This document shows positions 6,167 through 15,873 of a DNA stretch of 47,373 nucleotides, piece after piece. Position numbers and translations under genes: made by a program. The number at the start of each line of letters is the position of its first letter. Position 1 is the stretch's first letter. Location: the NCBI GenBank assembly GCA_902774925.1, contig CACYKE010000014.1, forward strand, positions 1-47,373. Reading direction: 5' to 3'. Source of the stretch: an uncultured Prevotellaceae bacterium (GTDB taxonomy: Bacteria > Bacteroidota > Bacteroidia > Bacteroidales > Bacteroidaceae). The notes beneath the pieces are model-generated. The model was not told the DNA's origin. It was given only the letters and a program-made list of their open reading frames with translations, and ran no database searches.

Positions 6167-9100
6167 ATGATACAGAAAACAGATTGCTTTTTAGCCTGTC
6201 ACGACGGGCAACAGACTGCTTCTTTGGTCTGTCAGTTGCAGCAAAATGCGTCGGTGAAAGGTGTTTTCTTCCTCCAGGATACTCCCATGTTGAGCAGTGC
6301 CATGCTGATGCATATTGCCGAGAAGGCTACTGCCGACTATGTGTTACTCCAGCTCAAACCCGTTGCCATCACGCTTGGTGCAGGAGCTTTGGAGCGTATG
6401 ATGGCTGCAGCTGCCGATACGGGTGCCCTTATGGTGTATGCAGACAGGTATGAGGTGAAAAATGGTGTCGTGGAGCGTCATCCCGTGATTGACTATCAGG
6501 AAGGTTCGTTGCGCGATGATTTTGATTTCGGCTCGCTGGTGCTTATCCGTACGTCGCTCATCCATAAGTATGCTACCACCGATCGTGATGCCGACTATCG
6601 CTATGCCGGTTTCTACGATTTCCGTCTGTTCCTCAGTCGCGAGGGCAGCCTCTTTCATCTGAATGAGTATCTCTATACCGAAGAGGAACTCGACCTTCGC
6701 GCTTCTGGTGAGAAACAGTTTGATTACGTAAATCCAGCCAATCGCGAGGTACAAATCGAGATGGAACAAGCCTGTACGGCCCATCTGCGTGAGGTGGGCG
6801 CACTGGTGGATACCACTCAGTATCAGGAGATTGACTTCAACGAGCAGGAGTTCGATGTCGAGGCTTCCGTTGTCATCCCCGTCTTCAATCGTGCCAAAAC
6901 CATCAAGGATGCTGTCGAGAGCGCCCTGTCGCAGAAGGCTTCGTTCAAATATAATGTCATCGTGGTGGATAACCACTCTACGGATGGTACCTCTGACATC
7001 TTGTCCAGCATGTTGTCATGCTATGACAACAAGCTCCATGTCATCACTCCTGATCGCACAGACCTTGGTATTGGCGGATGCTGGAACGAAGCCGTCTATA
7101 GCGAGCACTGTGGACGCTTTGCCGTTCAACTTGATTCCGACGACCTCTATTCCTCGCCCAAGACATTGCAGACCGTTGTCGATGCCTTCTACAAACAGAA
7201 GGCTGCGATGGTTATCGGCTCTTACCGTATGTGCGATTTTGAATTGAATACCCTGCCTCCAGGACTCATCGCACATAAGGAATGGACTGGTGAGAACGGT
7301 CCTAATAATGCGCTGCGAATCAATGGTTTAGGTGCTCCTCGTGCATTCTTTACTCCAATTTTGAGAAGCGTCGGTTTTCCCAACACGTCGTATGGCGAGG
7401 ACTATGCTTTGGGCTTGCAATTCTCGCGCCACTACCGCATCGGACGCATCTTTACGGAGCTCTATCTCTGTCGCCGTTGGGGAGGCAATTCCGATGCTGC
7501 CTTGTCCGTCGAAAAGATCAATGCCAACAATCTTTATAAAGACCGTCTGCGTACCATCGAACTGAAGGCTCGTCAGCGTGTACAGCAAGGGAAGGACGAT
7601 TCCCTGACGCTTTCGCCCATTGTCCGCTTCTTCCATCGTCAGTTGCAGACATGGCCTGAGGTACAACAGCGCTATCGCGACCTGCAACAGGTGGAGACGC
7701 GCGAACTCATGACTGATACGATTACCCTACAAGTGCAGTGGAATCCTGCCCGTATAGGTTCTACGGGGGCAAAAATCGACCCCAAATCCATCGCCGAGCG
7801 TCCTTGTTTCCTGTGTGCCAAGAATCGCCCTCAGGAGCAGATGCATCGTGTGGTTGACGGCAAATACGAACTGCTAGTCAATCCGTTCCCCATTCTGCCT
7901 GTCCATTTTACGGTGCCCACGCTGAAACACCAGCCCCAGCGCATCCTGCCTATGTTTGGCGAGATGCTCAACGTGGCAGAAAAGGAACCTGCTGTTACCA
8001 TATTATATAATGGTCCGCATTGTGGCGCGTCGGCTCCAGATCATGCTCATCTGCAGTCTGTGAGTACGGGTCATCTACCCTTACAGAAGGCCTGGCAACG
8101 GTTGAGCCGTAACCTTGTCGAAGTGTTAAAAGACGGTGACGATGATGGTATTTTCCAAGTGGTTGACTATCCTGCTGCAGCCTTCGTGATTGTCAGTCAT
8201 AGCCAAAGCGTTGGCGAGCGTTTGTTCCGTCGTCTCTACAATGCTCTACCACCTGTCGACGACGATACAGAGCCCATGATGAATGTCATCGTATGGCGTT
8301 CTGACGATGTGCTGCTCAGTGTGGCGTTGCCTCGTCGCAAGCATCGTCCTGCGTGTTATACCGCCGAGGGTGACAACCAATACATCATCAGTCCTGGAGC
8401 AGTCGATATGGGTGGACTCATCATCACTCCTCGTGAACAGGATTTCCGTCGCGTGACTCCCGAACTGATCCTCGATATCTATCGTGAACTGTCGCTGACC
8501 CCAGAACAGATGCAGCAGGTCATCGAACGTGTAAAGAGTGAAGCCTTTAACGTTCAACGTTCATTGTTCAACGTTCAACGTCTCAAGGCCCAGCCGAATG
8601 TCAGTGTTGGCATTGTCAGCGGTCAGAAGATTGAGTTCTCGCTCAACGCACCCTATACCGCCAAGGGCGAGACCCTTGAAGGACGGCAAGTGGTGGAGTT
8701 TTCCGAGGGTGGTATTCTCTGGCGTGGCAATCAGTATCGTGAACTCACCTTCACGCCCTCCAGTAGTGACGCTTCGTTCTCGCTGTTCGATGTTACCATT
8801 GGCGTCAATTTCCATTGGGAACGCAAGGAGACGCAGACCTTTCTGGGTACCCTGCGACTGGTGGTAGAATCCGACCAGATTACGGCCATCAACGAATTGC
8901 CCGTCGAGAAGTATCTCGCCTCCGTCATATCCAGTGAGATGAAGGCTACCGCGGGTCTTGAACTGTTAAAGGCCCATGCCGTCATCAGCCGTTCGTGGCT
9001 TCTGGCACAGATGCGTCGTCGTGAACAGGCCAGTGAACATAAGGACGGTTTCTTCTCGTTCATCAAGAAGGACGACGAACTTATCCGCTGGTACGACCGC

Positions 9101-9841
9101 GAGGACCATACCATTTTCGATGTCTGTGCCGATGACCATTGCCAGCGCTATCAGGGTATTACCAAACAGACCAGCAAAAATGTGGAGCAGGCATTGAAAG
9201 CTACGCGTGGACAGATTCTCTGCTATGGCGACGACATCTGCGACGCGCGCTTTTCGAAATGCTGTGGAGGCTTCACTGAGGAGTTCCAGTATTGCTGGGA
9301 GGACACCCCCAAACCCTATCTCGTCAGTGTTGCCGACCCCTATTGCAACACCAACGACAAGGCCATTCTCTCGCAGGTGCTCAATGACTACGACCAGGAA
9401 ACCAACGATTTCTATCGCTGGACGGTAGAATACACAGTGGATGAGATTTCCGATCTCATCAACGAAAAACTCAAGGACGATTTCGGCCGTATCACTGACC
9501 TCATCCCGCTGGAGCGTGGCAAGAGCGGTCGCATCTGGAAACTGAAGATTGTAGGTACGAAGAAAACCTTTACCATCGGTAAGGAACTCGAAATCCGCCG
9601 TGCCCTTAGTGAGACCCACCTCTACAGCTCCGCCTTCGATGTCGAAAAGATATTTGCCAACAGCCAAGAGCTAACGGCTAACAGCCAACAGCCAATAGCC
9701 TTCCGTCTTCATGGCAAGGGCTGGGGCCACGGTGTAGGTCTCTGCCAGATTGGCGCTGCCGTCATGGGCCAGCAAGGTTTCAAGTACGACGAAATCCTTC
9801 TCCACTATTATCGCAACGCAGAAATTAAACGTATTTACTAA
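6167..9841 (+). CDS. Multidomain fusion: GT-A glycosyltransferase, HIT-like (DUF4922) and SpoIID domains
   Basis: This is a 1224-residue protein with three kinds of domain. Residues about 1-225 resemble half of a GT-A fold. Residues about 231-450 are a GT2 glycosyltransferase ([21 protein letters not shown], metal motif DSDD near 322). Residues about 520-790 carry [13 protein letters not shown] (His626, His628), as in HIT/GalT-type nucleotidyl enzymes; I believe this is the DUF4922 family. Residues about 825-1224 are SpoIID/LytB-like, with [10 protein letters not shown] (candidate catalytic Glu near 923) and [13 protein letters not shown] (near 1185). SpoIID enzymes cleave stem-less peptidoglycan glycan strands. 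No signal peptide is visible, which is odd for a murein-acting domain. The start at 6167 is chosen because the promoter ends at 6139. Two heptamer arrays fall in inter-domain or loop segments. An AmpG-like transporter follows, suggesting wall-sugar recycling. Confidence 0.85.
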   Translation: MIQKTDCFLACHDGQQTASLVCQLQQNASVKGVFFLQDTPMLSSAMLMHIAEKATADYVLLQLKPVAITLGAGALERMMAAAADTGALMVYADRYEVKNGVVERHPVIDYQEGSLRDDFDFGSLVLIRTSLIHKYATTDRDADYRYAGFYDFRLFLSREGSLFHLNEYLYTEEELDLRASGEKQFDYVNPANREVQIEMEQACTAHLREVGALVDTTQYQEIDFNEQEFDVEASVVIPVFNRAKTIKDAVESALSQKASFKYNVIVVDNHSTDGTSDILSSMLSCYDNKLHVITPDRTDLGIGGCWNEAVYSEHCGRFAVQLDSDDLYSSPKTLQTVVDAFYKQKAAMVIGSYRMCDFELNTLPPGLIAHKEWTGENGPNNALRINGLGAPRAFFTPILRSVGFPNTSYGEDYALGLQFSRHYRIGRIFTELYLCRRWGGNSDAALSVEKINANNLYKDRLRTIELKARQRVQQGKDDSLTLSPIVRFFHRQLQTWPEVQQRYRDLQQVETRELMTDTITLQVQWNPARIGSTGAKIDPKSIAERPCFLCAKNRPQEQMHRVVDGKYELLVNPFPILPVHFTVPTLKHQPQRILPMFGEMLNVAEKEPAVTILYNGPHCGASAPDHAHLQSVSTGHLPLQKAWQRLSRNLVEVLKDGDDDGIFQVVDYPAAAFVIVSHSQSVGERLFRRLYNALPPVDDDTEPMMNVIVWRSDDVLLSVALPRRKHRPACYTAEGDNQYIISPGAVDMGGLIITPREQDFRRVTPELILDIYRELSLTPEQMQQVIERVKSEAFNVQRSLFNVQRLKAQPNVSVGIVSGQKIEFSLNAPYTAKGETLEGRQVVEFSEGGILWRGNQYRELTFTPSSSDASFSLFDVTIGVNFHWERKETQTFLGTLRLVVESDQITAINELPVEKYLASVISSEMKATAGLELLKAHAVISRSWLLAQMRRREQASEHKDGFFSFIKKDDELIRWYDREDHTIFDVCADDHCQRYQGITKQTSKNVEQALKATRGQILCYGDDICDARFSKCCGGFTEEFQYCWEDTPKPYLVSVADPYCNTNDKAILSQVLNDYDQETNDFYRWTVEYTVDEISDLINEKLKDDFGRITDLIPLERGKSGRIWKLKIVGTKKTFTIGKELEIRRALSETHLYSSAFDVEKIFANSQELTANSQQPIAFRLHGKGWGHGVGLCQIGAAVMGQQGFKYDEILLHYYRNAEIKRIY
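8548..8584. repeat. In-frame heptamer array between HIT-like and SpoIID regions
   Basis: About five 7-bp units (CGTTCAA, CGTTCAT, TGTTCAA, CGTTCAA) encode a repeated FNVQRSL / FNVQRLK heptapeptide near residues 794-808. The unit differs in sequence from the other coding arrays but has the same period. Confidence 0.85.
9656..9697. repeat. In-frame heptamer array within the SpoIID region
   Basis: Six 7-bp units (GCCAACA, GCCAAGA, GCTAACG, GCTAACA, GCCAACA, GCCAATA) encode ANSQELT then ANSQQPIA near residues 1163-1177, just before the GWGHGVG motif. The unit family matches those in lptE, rlmN and radA. Confidence 0.9.
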
Positions 9842-9844
9842 TGT

Positions 9845-9876
9845 CGTCATAATGGTATCACGTTATAACGTAATAA
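9845..9876. repeat. Octamer array in the spacer before the AmpG-like gene
   Basis: Four 8-bp units are visible (CGTCATAA, TGGTATCA, CGTTATAA, CGTAATAA). They fill most of the 47-base spacer between the fusion gene stop and the transporter start. Confidence 0.7.
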
Positions 9877-9888
9877 GAAAAAGAGAAA

Positions 9889-11175
9889 ATGAATAAAAGA
9901 AATCCCTGGGCTTGGGTGCCCACACTTTATTTCGCAGAAGGCGTACCCTACGTCGCTGTGATGACCATCTCGCTCATCATGTACAAACGCTTGGGCCTCA
10001 GCAATACCGACATCACGCTCTATACCTCGTGGCTCTATCTGCCGTGGGTCATCAAACCCCTGTGGAGTCCCTTTGTCGATATGCTCCGCACCAAACGCTG
10101 GTGGATTATCACCATGCAACTGCTCATCGGTGCAGCTCTCGCTGGTGTGGCTTTCACCATTCCTGGCCCTTGGTGGTTGCAGGGGTCGCTATGTTTCTTC
10201 TGGTTGATGGCGTTCTCCAGTGCCACCCACGACATCGCCGCAGACGGTTTCTATATGCTAGGCCTCGACCAGCACGAACAAGCGTATTTCGTAGGTATCC
10301 GCTCTACGTTCTATCGCATTGCTACGATTTTCTCCTCAGGATTGCTTGTCGGCTTGGCAGGTGCTTTACAGGTCATCACGCGCAACATCCGCTATTCGTG
10401 GAGTCTTGTTTTCTACCTCATGGCAGGACTCTTCATTGCCCTGTGGCTCTACCACAGCTGGGCACTGCCACGTCCCTCTGAGGATGGAGAAAAGATGCAG
10501 AAAACGGTGAGCGGCATCCTCAACGAATTCCGTCAGACACTGGTCACTTTCTTCCAGAAACCACAGGTATGGGCGGGCATCTGTTTCATGCTGTTCTATC
10601 GTATGCCAGAAGGGCTGTTGGCAAAGGTCAGCGCTCTCTTCCTCGTCGATGCAGGCCATAATGGTGGTCTCGGACTCTCAGATGGCGAATACGGTCTCGT
10701 TCAAGGTACTGTTGGTGTCATCGGACTGACGTTGGGTGGCATCCTCGGTGGTATTGCCGCCAGCCGCGACGGACTTAAACGCTGGTTGTGGCCTATGGTG
10801 TTGGCAATCACGCTGCCAGACCTTGTCTACGTCTATCTCTCCTATGTTTTGCCCCACGATCTGCTTGTCATCAATGTCTGTGTCTTCATCGAGCAGTTCG
10901 GCTATGGTTTTGGATTCTCGGCCTATATGCTCTACCTTATTTATTATAGTCAGGGCGAGCACAAGACTTCCCACTATGCTCTCTGCACGGCCTTCATGGC
11001 ACTGTCGATGATGATTCCTGGTCTCTTTGCCGGAGCTTTACAGGAGTCCGTGGGTTATCGGGCCTTCTTCCTTATCGTCGTTGCAGCCTGCACGCTGACC
11101 TATGTCGTCACGTGGTTCCTCGATATCGATCCCGAGTTTGGCAAGAAGGCAGAGGAGGATTCCTCGCAAGAATAG
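9889..11175 (+). CDS. AmpG-like major facilitator superfamily transporter
   Basis: This 428-residue inner-membrane protein has about 12 hydrophobic segments. Features of the AmpG group are an N-terminal LYFAEGVPYVAVMTISLIMY, LPWVIKPLWSPFVD in the first cytoplasmic loop, and ATHDIAADGFYM in helix 4-5. AmpG imports anhydro-muropeptides for peptidoglycan recycling, and the preceding gene carries a SpoIID murein-cleaving domain, which fits that role. It lies 47 bases after that gene without a terminator, so the two are likely an operon. Substrate is inferred; a different small solute remains possible. Confidence 0.8.
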   Translation: MNKRNPWAWVPTLYFAEGVPYVAVMTISLIMYKRLGLSNTDITLYTSWLYLPWVIKPLWSPFVDMLRTKRWWIITMQLLIGAALAGVAFTIPGPWWLQGSLCFFWLMAFSSATHDIAADGFYMLGLDQHEQAYFVGIRSTFYRIATIFSSGLLVGLAGALQVITRNIRYSWSLVFYLMAGLFIALWLYHSWALPRPSEDGEKMQKTVSGILNEFRQTLVTFFQKPQVWAGICFMLFYRMPEGLLAKVSALFLVDAGHNGGLGLSDGEYGLVQGTVGVIGLTLGGILGGIAASRDGLKRWLWPMVLAITLPDLVYVYLSYVLPHDLLVINVCVFIEQFGYGFGFSAYMLYLIYYSQGEHKTSHYALCTAFMALSMMIPGLFAGALQESVGYRAFFLIVVAACTLTYVVTWFLDIDPEFGKKAEEDSSQE

Positions 11176-11206
11176 GAATTTCCCTACACCGAAATAGGAA
11201 AATCAA

Positions 11207-11238
11207 CTTGCGTCACATGCAAATAATGTCTACCTTTG
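11207..11238 (+). promoter_or_regulatory. Promoter of the 11285 lipoprotein gene
   Basis: CTTG (one mismatch to TTTG) at 11207-11210, a 20-bp spacer, and TACCTTTG at 11231-11238. The start codon is 46 bases downstream. Confidence 0.65.
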
Positions 11239-11284
11239 CAGTGTGAAAATTAATAAAAGTTGAACCCTTTAATAGCATACGATT

Positions 11285-11830
11285 ATGAAGAAGTTATTTA
11301 CCTACCTGACAATGGCCCTCGTGACAGTAACGATGTTTACCAGCTGCGACAAACTCTGGCGCGACAGCGAGGACCGCGAAGAAGCCTACACCCTCGAAGG
11401 CACCTGGACGGGATATATCGACACCTACATCTACGACCGTTACGGACTCTCGGGCGACAGCTATCGCACCACCATGTATTTCGAACGTGAAAACAGCTAC
11501 GGAGGCTGGGGCTACGAAGTCGACTATGACATGTATAGCCGCTATTCCGACTACTACTACTGCGAGTTCGAGTGGGAGGTTTACGGTGGCGAAATCCGTA
11601 TCCGCTATGCCGACAGCTGGAACGATGTATATATCTATGATTATGGACTCAACGACTATAGCTTCTGGGGCTATATGGACGACGGCACCTCGCGCGACAT
11701 CCACTTCAGCCTAAACTACGACAGCCGTTTCGACTGGGGCTACTGGACACGCTCCTTCACCCGCAGCGCCGATCACAAAAACGTTAAGGCCAGCGGCAAG
11801 TTCGCCGAAGCTATCAAAAACAAAGAATAA
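11285..11830 (+). CDS. Tyr/Trp/Asp-rich lipoprotein of unknown function
   Basis: The 181-residue precursor begins MKKLFTYLTMALVTVTMFTSC, a lipoprotein signal with Cys21 as the lipidation site. The mature part holds the motif LEGTWTGYI, reminiscent of small beta-sandwich lipoproteins that start with a GxW strand. It is then strikingly rich in Tyr, Trp and Asp, with clusters such as YSRYSDYYYCEFEWEVYGG. It ends in a Lys-rich tail. I do not recognise a named family. It has its own promoter and terminator and stands alone between two operons. A surface or periplasmic binding role is possible but unsupported. Confidence 0.7.
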   Translation: MKKLFTYLTMALVTVTMFTSCDKLWRDSEDREEAYTLEGTWTGYIDTYIYDRYGLSGDSYRTTMYFERENSYGGWGYEVDYDMYSRYSDYYYCEFEWEVYGGEIRIRYADSWNDVYIYDYGLNDYSFWGYMDDGTSRDIHFSLNYDSRFDWGYWTRSFTRSADHKNVKASGKFAEAIKNKE

Positions 11831-11855
11831 GTTTCCGATATAATATAATAGCAAT

Positions 11856-11884
11856 AGAGGCCTCCCCGCGGGGAAGCCTCTTTT
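11856..11884 (+). terminator. Intrinsic terminator after the 11285 gene
   Basis: GAGGC at 11857-11861 pairs with GCCTC at 11876-11880, and inner CCCC pairs with GGGG. TTTT follows at 11881. On the other strand the tail is poor, so cysE may read through part of it. Confidence 0.75.
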
Positions 11885-11893
11885 CTTTGCCTG

Positions 11894-12802
11894 TTATATT
11901 CCAAGACCACCGTCGAAGGCAGTCTCGACAGCTTTGGACTGTTGGATGCGAGAGTAGGGGGGCACGTTGTTGGTAACCCAGATGTTGCCTCCGATGACAG
12001 AGTGGTGGCCGATGGTGATACGGCCGAGGATGGAGGCGTTGGAATATACCGTGACATAATCCTCGATGATGGGGTGACGCGGCACGTTGAGAATATTGCC
12101 GTTCTCATCGTACTTGAAACTTTTTGCACCAAGGGTAACGCCCTGATAGAGTGTGACGTGATTGCCAATGATACACGTCTCTCCAATGACGACGCCAGTG
12201 CCATGGTCGATGGCGAAATATTCGCCAATCTGTGCACCCGGATGGATGTCGATGCCCGTCTTGGAATGGGCCTGCTCAGTGATGATACGTGGAATAACGG
12301 GCACTTTCAGTTCATGCAGCTTGTGGGCAATGCGGTAGTGTGTCATCGTGTTGACGACGGGATAGCAGAAGATGACCTCACCATAGTTGGGTGCGGCAGG
12401 GTCGTTGTCGAACATAGACTGAACGTCGGTATAGAGCAGGCGTTTGATTTCAGGCAGTGCGTCAATGAACTCCAGTGTCAGCCGTTCAGCTTCTTCGTAA
12501 ATCTGCTGCTTGGTCTTGATGGCCTCGCAATCTTCGCAAAACTGGAGTCCGTGTGCTATCTCCTTGCGGAGCAAACGGGAGAGTTCCTGCATGTGTACAC
12601 CGATGTAGTACGAGCGTATGTTCTCGTCGGATTGGCGTTTGTTGAAATAGTCTGGGAAGATGATATTCTTCACGAGACTGACTATCTGCCTGACTTGTTC
12701 GACGGAGGGTAGAGGCGCATCGATAGCGGGCATCATGCTCACCTCCTCCTTGGTCATCTTGGACAGCAGACTGACATTCTTTAATAGTATGTCGTTATTC
12801 AT
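11894..12802 (-). CDS. cysE: Serine O-acetyltransferase
   Basis: The enzyme acetylates L-serine with acetyl-CoA, the first step of cysteine synthesis. The 302-residue protein has an N-terminal helical domain of about 165 residues. It then has a left-handed beta-helix of hexapeptide repeats: HPGAQIGEYFAIDHGTGVVI with the catalytic Asp-His pair, then ETCIIGNHVTLYQGVTLG. It also shows the late motif HPIIEDYVTVYSNASILG. It lies 36 bases after the LytR-type regulator in the same direction, so it may be transcribed with the efflux operon. No separate promoter is evident in the AT-rich spacer. Confidence 0.9.
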   Translation of the reverse strand: MNNDILLKNVSLLSKMTKEEVSMMPAIDAPLPSVEQVRQIVSLVKNIIFPDYFNKRQSDENIRSYYIGVHMQELSRLLRKEIAHGLQFCEDCEAIKTKQQIYEEAERLTLEFIDALPEIKRLLYTDVQSMFDNDPAAPNYGEVIFCYPVVNTMTHYRIAHKLHELKVPVIPRIITEQAHSKTGIDIHPGAQIGEYFAIDHGTGVVIGETCIIGNHVTLYQGVTLGAKSFKYDENGNILNVPRHPIIEDYVTVYSNASILGRITIGHHSVIGGNIWVTNNVPPYSRIQQSKAVETAFDGGLGI

Positions 12803-12838
12803 TTTTATTTGTTATTTATTGTTTAGGCCACAGGCCGC

Positions 12839-13549
12839 TTATGCCAGCGTGTGATTGTCAAAATACTCCTGGACGTCTTCCTTGTAGGAATCGGAGATGG
12901 GGATGTGCTCTTCGCCGAAGACAATGCGGAAACGGTCTATCTGCTGGGCTTTCGTCATGTGGACAATGTAGCTGCGATGGGTGCGCTGGAACTCAGGACG
13001 CGGAAGATAGTCCTCGAGTTTCTTCATGTTCATCAGACTCATGATTTTCGTACCATCCTCCAGATAGAAGCGGACATAGTCCTTGAGACCTTCGATGTAG
13101 AGAATGTCGTCGAGTGAGATGCGAATGAGTTTGTAGTCGCTCTTGACAAACATGAAACGGTCTTGGGCGGTGGCCATCTGGCGTTGGGTGACGCTAAACC
13201 AGTCGAGGGCTTTGTTGGCGGCCTTCAGGAAGTCGTCGTACGAGATGGGTTTCATGAGATAGTCGAGTGCTGACACCTTATAGCCTTCGATGGCATACTG
13301 CTGGAAGGCGGTGGTAAAGATAATTCTCGTCCCAGGAGGCAGGATCTTTGCAAACTCGATGCCGCTGAGTTCGGGCATCTGGATGTCGAGGAACAGCAGC
13401 TGTGCAGGATGGTCGCGCAGCTCCTTCATGGCCTCGAGAGCCGAGCCATAAGTGCCTATGAGGTTGAGGAACGGTGTTTTCTCTGTGTAGCTCTTGAGCA
13501 GTCCTGCTGCCAAGGGCTCGTCGTCGATAATGGCGCAATTAATCGTCAT
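12839..13549 (-). CDS. LytTR-family response regulator
   Basis: This is a 236-residue two-domain regulator. The receiver (residues 1-120) has the acidic pair IIDDEP, the phospho-acceptor Asp in LFLDIQMPELSG (about residue 55) and the Lys in LMKPIS. The C-terminal LytTR DNA-binding domain (about 135-232) has the signatures LYIEGLKDYV and RTHRSYIV. Its partner is the LytS-type kinase encoded 19 bases upstream. Both follow the tolC-macA-ABC genes in one operon, so the pair probably senses an envelope signal and adjusts this efflux system or cysE. Confidence 0.9.
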   Translation of the reverse strand: MTINCAIIDDEPLAAGLLKSYTEKTPFLNLIGTYGSALEAMKELRDHPAQLLFLDIQMPELSGIEFAKILPPGTRIIFTTAFQQYAIEGYKVSALDYLMKPISYDDFLKAANKALDWFSVTQRQMATAQDRFMFVKSDYKLIRISLDDILYIEGLKDYVRFYLEDGTKIMSLMNMKKLEDYLPRPEFQRTHRSYIVHMTKAQQIDRFRIVFGEEHIPISDSYKEDVQEYFDNHTLA

Positions 13550-13568
13550 AATGTTTTCGTATAAAAGG

Positions 13569-14636
13569 TTAAATTCTTAATTTACTGTTTGATTCTTTCC
13601 AATCGGTGATTTGTATGTGCGCACGATACTCCTTGCCGTCGGCAGAAGGCCCCTTCTCCCACGTATGGTGTTTGAAATAGGCCAGTTCCAGACGGCGTTG
13701 TACCTGCTGGAGTCCGATGCCGTGACCGCTGTGGTCGTCAGCAGCCTTGGGATGGTTGGAGTTGACGATGTCGCACGTAATCTGATGTTCGTCGGCATCA
13801 ATATTGATATGGATGAACGACGGTTCGGTGGGGCTGACCCCATGCTTGAAGGCATTCTCAACGAGCGAGATGAAAATCATGGGGGCAATATCAATCTGCG
13901 AGGTACGGATGGTGTGCTGGAACTTGATGTCGACGTTCTGTGGCAGTCGGATGCGCATGAGGTTGACATAGTTCTGCAGGAATTCCACCTCGTCCTTCAG
14001 CGGCACGGTGGGTTGCTGATAGTCGTACAGGATATGGCGCAGCATCTTTGACAGTTCCTGGATGGCCTCCTGTGCCTTGGGTGTGTCAAAGGCCGTCAGC
14101 GCGTAGATGTTGTTCAGCGTGTTGAGGAGGAAGTGGGGGTTAATCTGGTTGCGCAGATTGCTCAGCTCGGCCGTAGCCCTTGCCGTCTCAGCGTCTTTGC
14201 GCGCCTGGTCGGCCCACATCCATTGCTGTGCGAGCTTGATGCAGGTGGCCGCGGTGGCGAAGATGATGAAGTTGATGCTGTCGCGGATGATGAACAGGAT
14301 GGCGTCGAGTACGTCCGGTTCACGCCGTGCAGTGTGGAACAGGTTGTTGGTGAAGTCCATCCAGTATTGCTGGAAGGCAACAAACACAATAATCATCACC
14401 AGGTTGATGAGCAGGAAGTAACGGTGCTTTCCTTCTACGAAGTAACGTGGCGTGAGCCACATGTAATTGGCGTAGAACACCACCATGAGCAACAGCGACG
14501 GCATGCAGTTCATGACGTACTGCAACATGGGTATGCCCGTACCCCTCATATACTGCATGGGTGATAGGAACATGTAGGCCCAGAACACCACATGCAAGAA
14601 TATTTTCATCCGTCGGTCTAATATCGCTTTTCCCAT
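13569..14636 (-). CDS. LytS-type sensor histidine kinase
   Basis: This is a 355-residue membrane kinase. Four hydrophobic segments lie in the first about 150 residues, with little periplasmic material. A cytoplasmic helix follows, then the His_kinase motif NLRNQINPHFLLNTLNNIYAL with the phospho-acceptor His, then SLVENAFKHGVSP and GHGIGLQQVQRRL of the ATPase fold. The start at 14636 (MGKAILDRRMKIF) is chosen because it sits 4 bases after the permease stop; longer versions would overlap that gene. It works with the LytTR regulator next to it. Confidence 0.9.
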   Translation of the reverse strand: MGKAILDRRMKIFLHVVFWAYMFLSPMQYMRGTGIPMLQYVMNCMPSLLLMVVFYANYMWLTPRYFVEGKHRYFLLINLVMIIVFVAFQQYWMDFTNNLFHTARREPDVLDAILFIIRDSINFIIFATAATCIKLAQQWMWADQARKDAETARATAELSNLRNQINPHFLLNTLNNIYALTAFDTPKAQEAIQELSKMLRHILYDYQQPTVPLKDEVEFLQNYVNLMRIRLPQNVDIKFQHTIRTSQIDIAPMIFISLVENAFKHGVSPTEPSFIHINIDADEHQITCDIVNSNHPKAADDHSGHGIGLQQVQRRLELAYFKHHTWEKGPSADGKEYRAHIQITDWKESNSKLRI

Positions 14637-14640
14637 CTTG

Positions 14641-15855
14641 TTATTCGTGTCTGATAGCTTCGATAGGATCCATATTTGCTGCCTTCTGGGCAGGGATGTA
14701 ACCAAAGAGCACGCCTATGAATACACAGACGAGGAACGAGACGTAGATGGACCACGCAGGGACGCTCGACGGCATGCCGACGATGGCAAGCCCGGCGCTG
14801 GCCGAACAGCCTACGAGAATGCCGATGAGTCCGCCCGTGACGGAGATGAGCACCGACTCGATGAGGAACTGCAGCGAGATGACGGGCCCTGTGGCTCCTA
14901 CGGCCATACGAAGGCCAATCTCCTTGGTGCGCTCCGTTACTGACACCAACATGATATTCATGATACCGATACCAGCCACGAGCAGTGAAAATGCCGCTGC
15001 CACGACGAGAATCAGCGTGACGGTATCCATCGTCGACGACATCGTCTCCATCATCTCAGCCTGTGAGCGGATGGTGAAGTCGTCAGCAGCCTCGCCCTTC
15101 AGCTTGTGGTTGTCGCGAAGCATCTGAGTCAGTTCCTCGATGGCTGCATCGGAAAGTTCCTCGGTAAGTGCCGAACAGACGATGCTCGAGAAATAGGTCT
15201 GTGCGACAATACGTTTCATCACGGTGGTGTAGGGGGCAATGATAACGTTGTCCTGGTCCATACCCCACGAGTTGTAACCCTTCGATTTCAGCACACCGAT
15301 GACGCGCATGGGGATGCTCTTGAAACGGATGGTCTTGCCAATGGGGTCGTGACCGTTGAACAGCTCCTTGACGATGGTGGCACCAACGACGCACACCTTG
15401 GCGGCCTTGCGGATGTCTTCCTCGGTGAAGCAGTCGCCCTGTTCGACAGGCCATTGCTTGATGTCGAGGTAATCGATGGATTCACCGTACATCGAGGCGT
15501 TGGTATTGTTGTTGCCGTAGATGGCCTGACCGGAGGCAGTAACCTCAGGAGACACCTTGGTCACAAATTTCTTCTCGCGCATGATGCGTTCGTAGTCGGC
15601 CATCTTCAATGTCTGCATGGCTGACGGGTCCTGACGCACGCCACCACGCATGTCGGCTCCCGGACGGATGGTCAACAAGTTGGTACCCATCGTCGACAGT
15701 TCCTGACGGATACTCTCCTTTGAGCCCTGTCCGATGGACATCATGATGATGACCGCTGCCACACCGATGATGATACCCAGCATCGAGAGGAACGACCGCA
15801 TCTTGTTGTTAGCCACGGCCTTCAGGCTGACTTTAAATAGGTTTGATATATTCAT
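14641..15855 (-). CDS. MacB-like ABC transporter permease
   Basis: The 404-residue protein has one N-terminal membrane helix (LSMLGIIIGVAAVIIMMSI) and a periplasmic core domain of about 220 residues (MacB_PCD type). The FtsX-type helices follow (ILVVAAAFSLLVAGIGIMNI, then three more), ending in PIEAIRHE. It lacks the fused ATPase of true MacB; that is the separate gene just upstream. Together with the membrane-fusion protein and TolC channel it should form a tripartite export machine driven by mechanotransmission. Confidence 0.9.
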   Translation of the reverse strand: MNISNLFKVSLKAVANNKMRSFLSMLGIIIGVAAVIIMMSIGQGSKESIRQELSTMGTNLLTIRPGADMRGGVRQDPSAMQTLKMADYERIMREKKFVTKVSPEVTASGQAIYGNNNTNASMYGESIDYLDIKQWPVEQGDCFTEEDIRKAAKVCVVGATIVKELFNGHDPIGKTIRFKSIPMRVIGVLKSKGYNSWGMDQDNVIIAPYTTVMKRIVAQTYFSSIVCSALTEELSDAAIEELTQMLRDNHKLKGEAADDFTIRSQAEMMETMSSTMDTVTLILVVAAAFSLLVAGIGIMNIMLVSVTERTKEIGLRMAVGATGPVISLQFLIESVLISVTGGLIGILVGCSASAGLAIVGMPSSVPAWSIYVSFLVCVFIGVLFGYIPAQKAANMDPIEAIRHE

Positions 15856-15873
15856 AATTCACTTCGTATGGCT

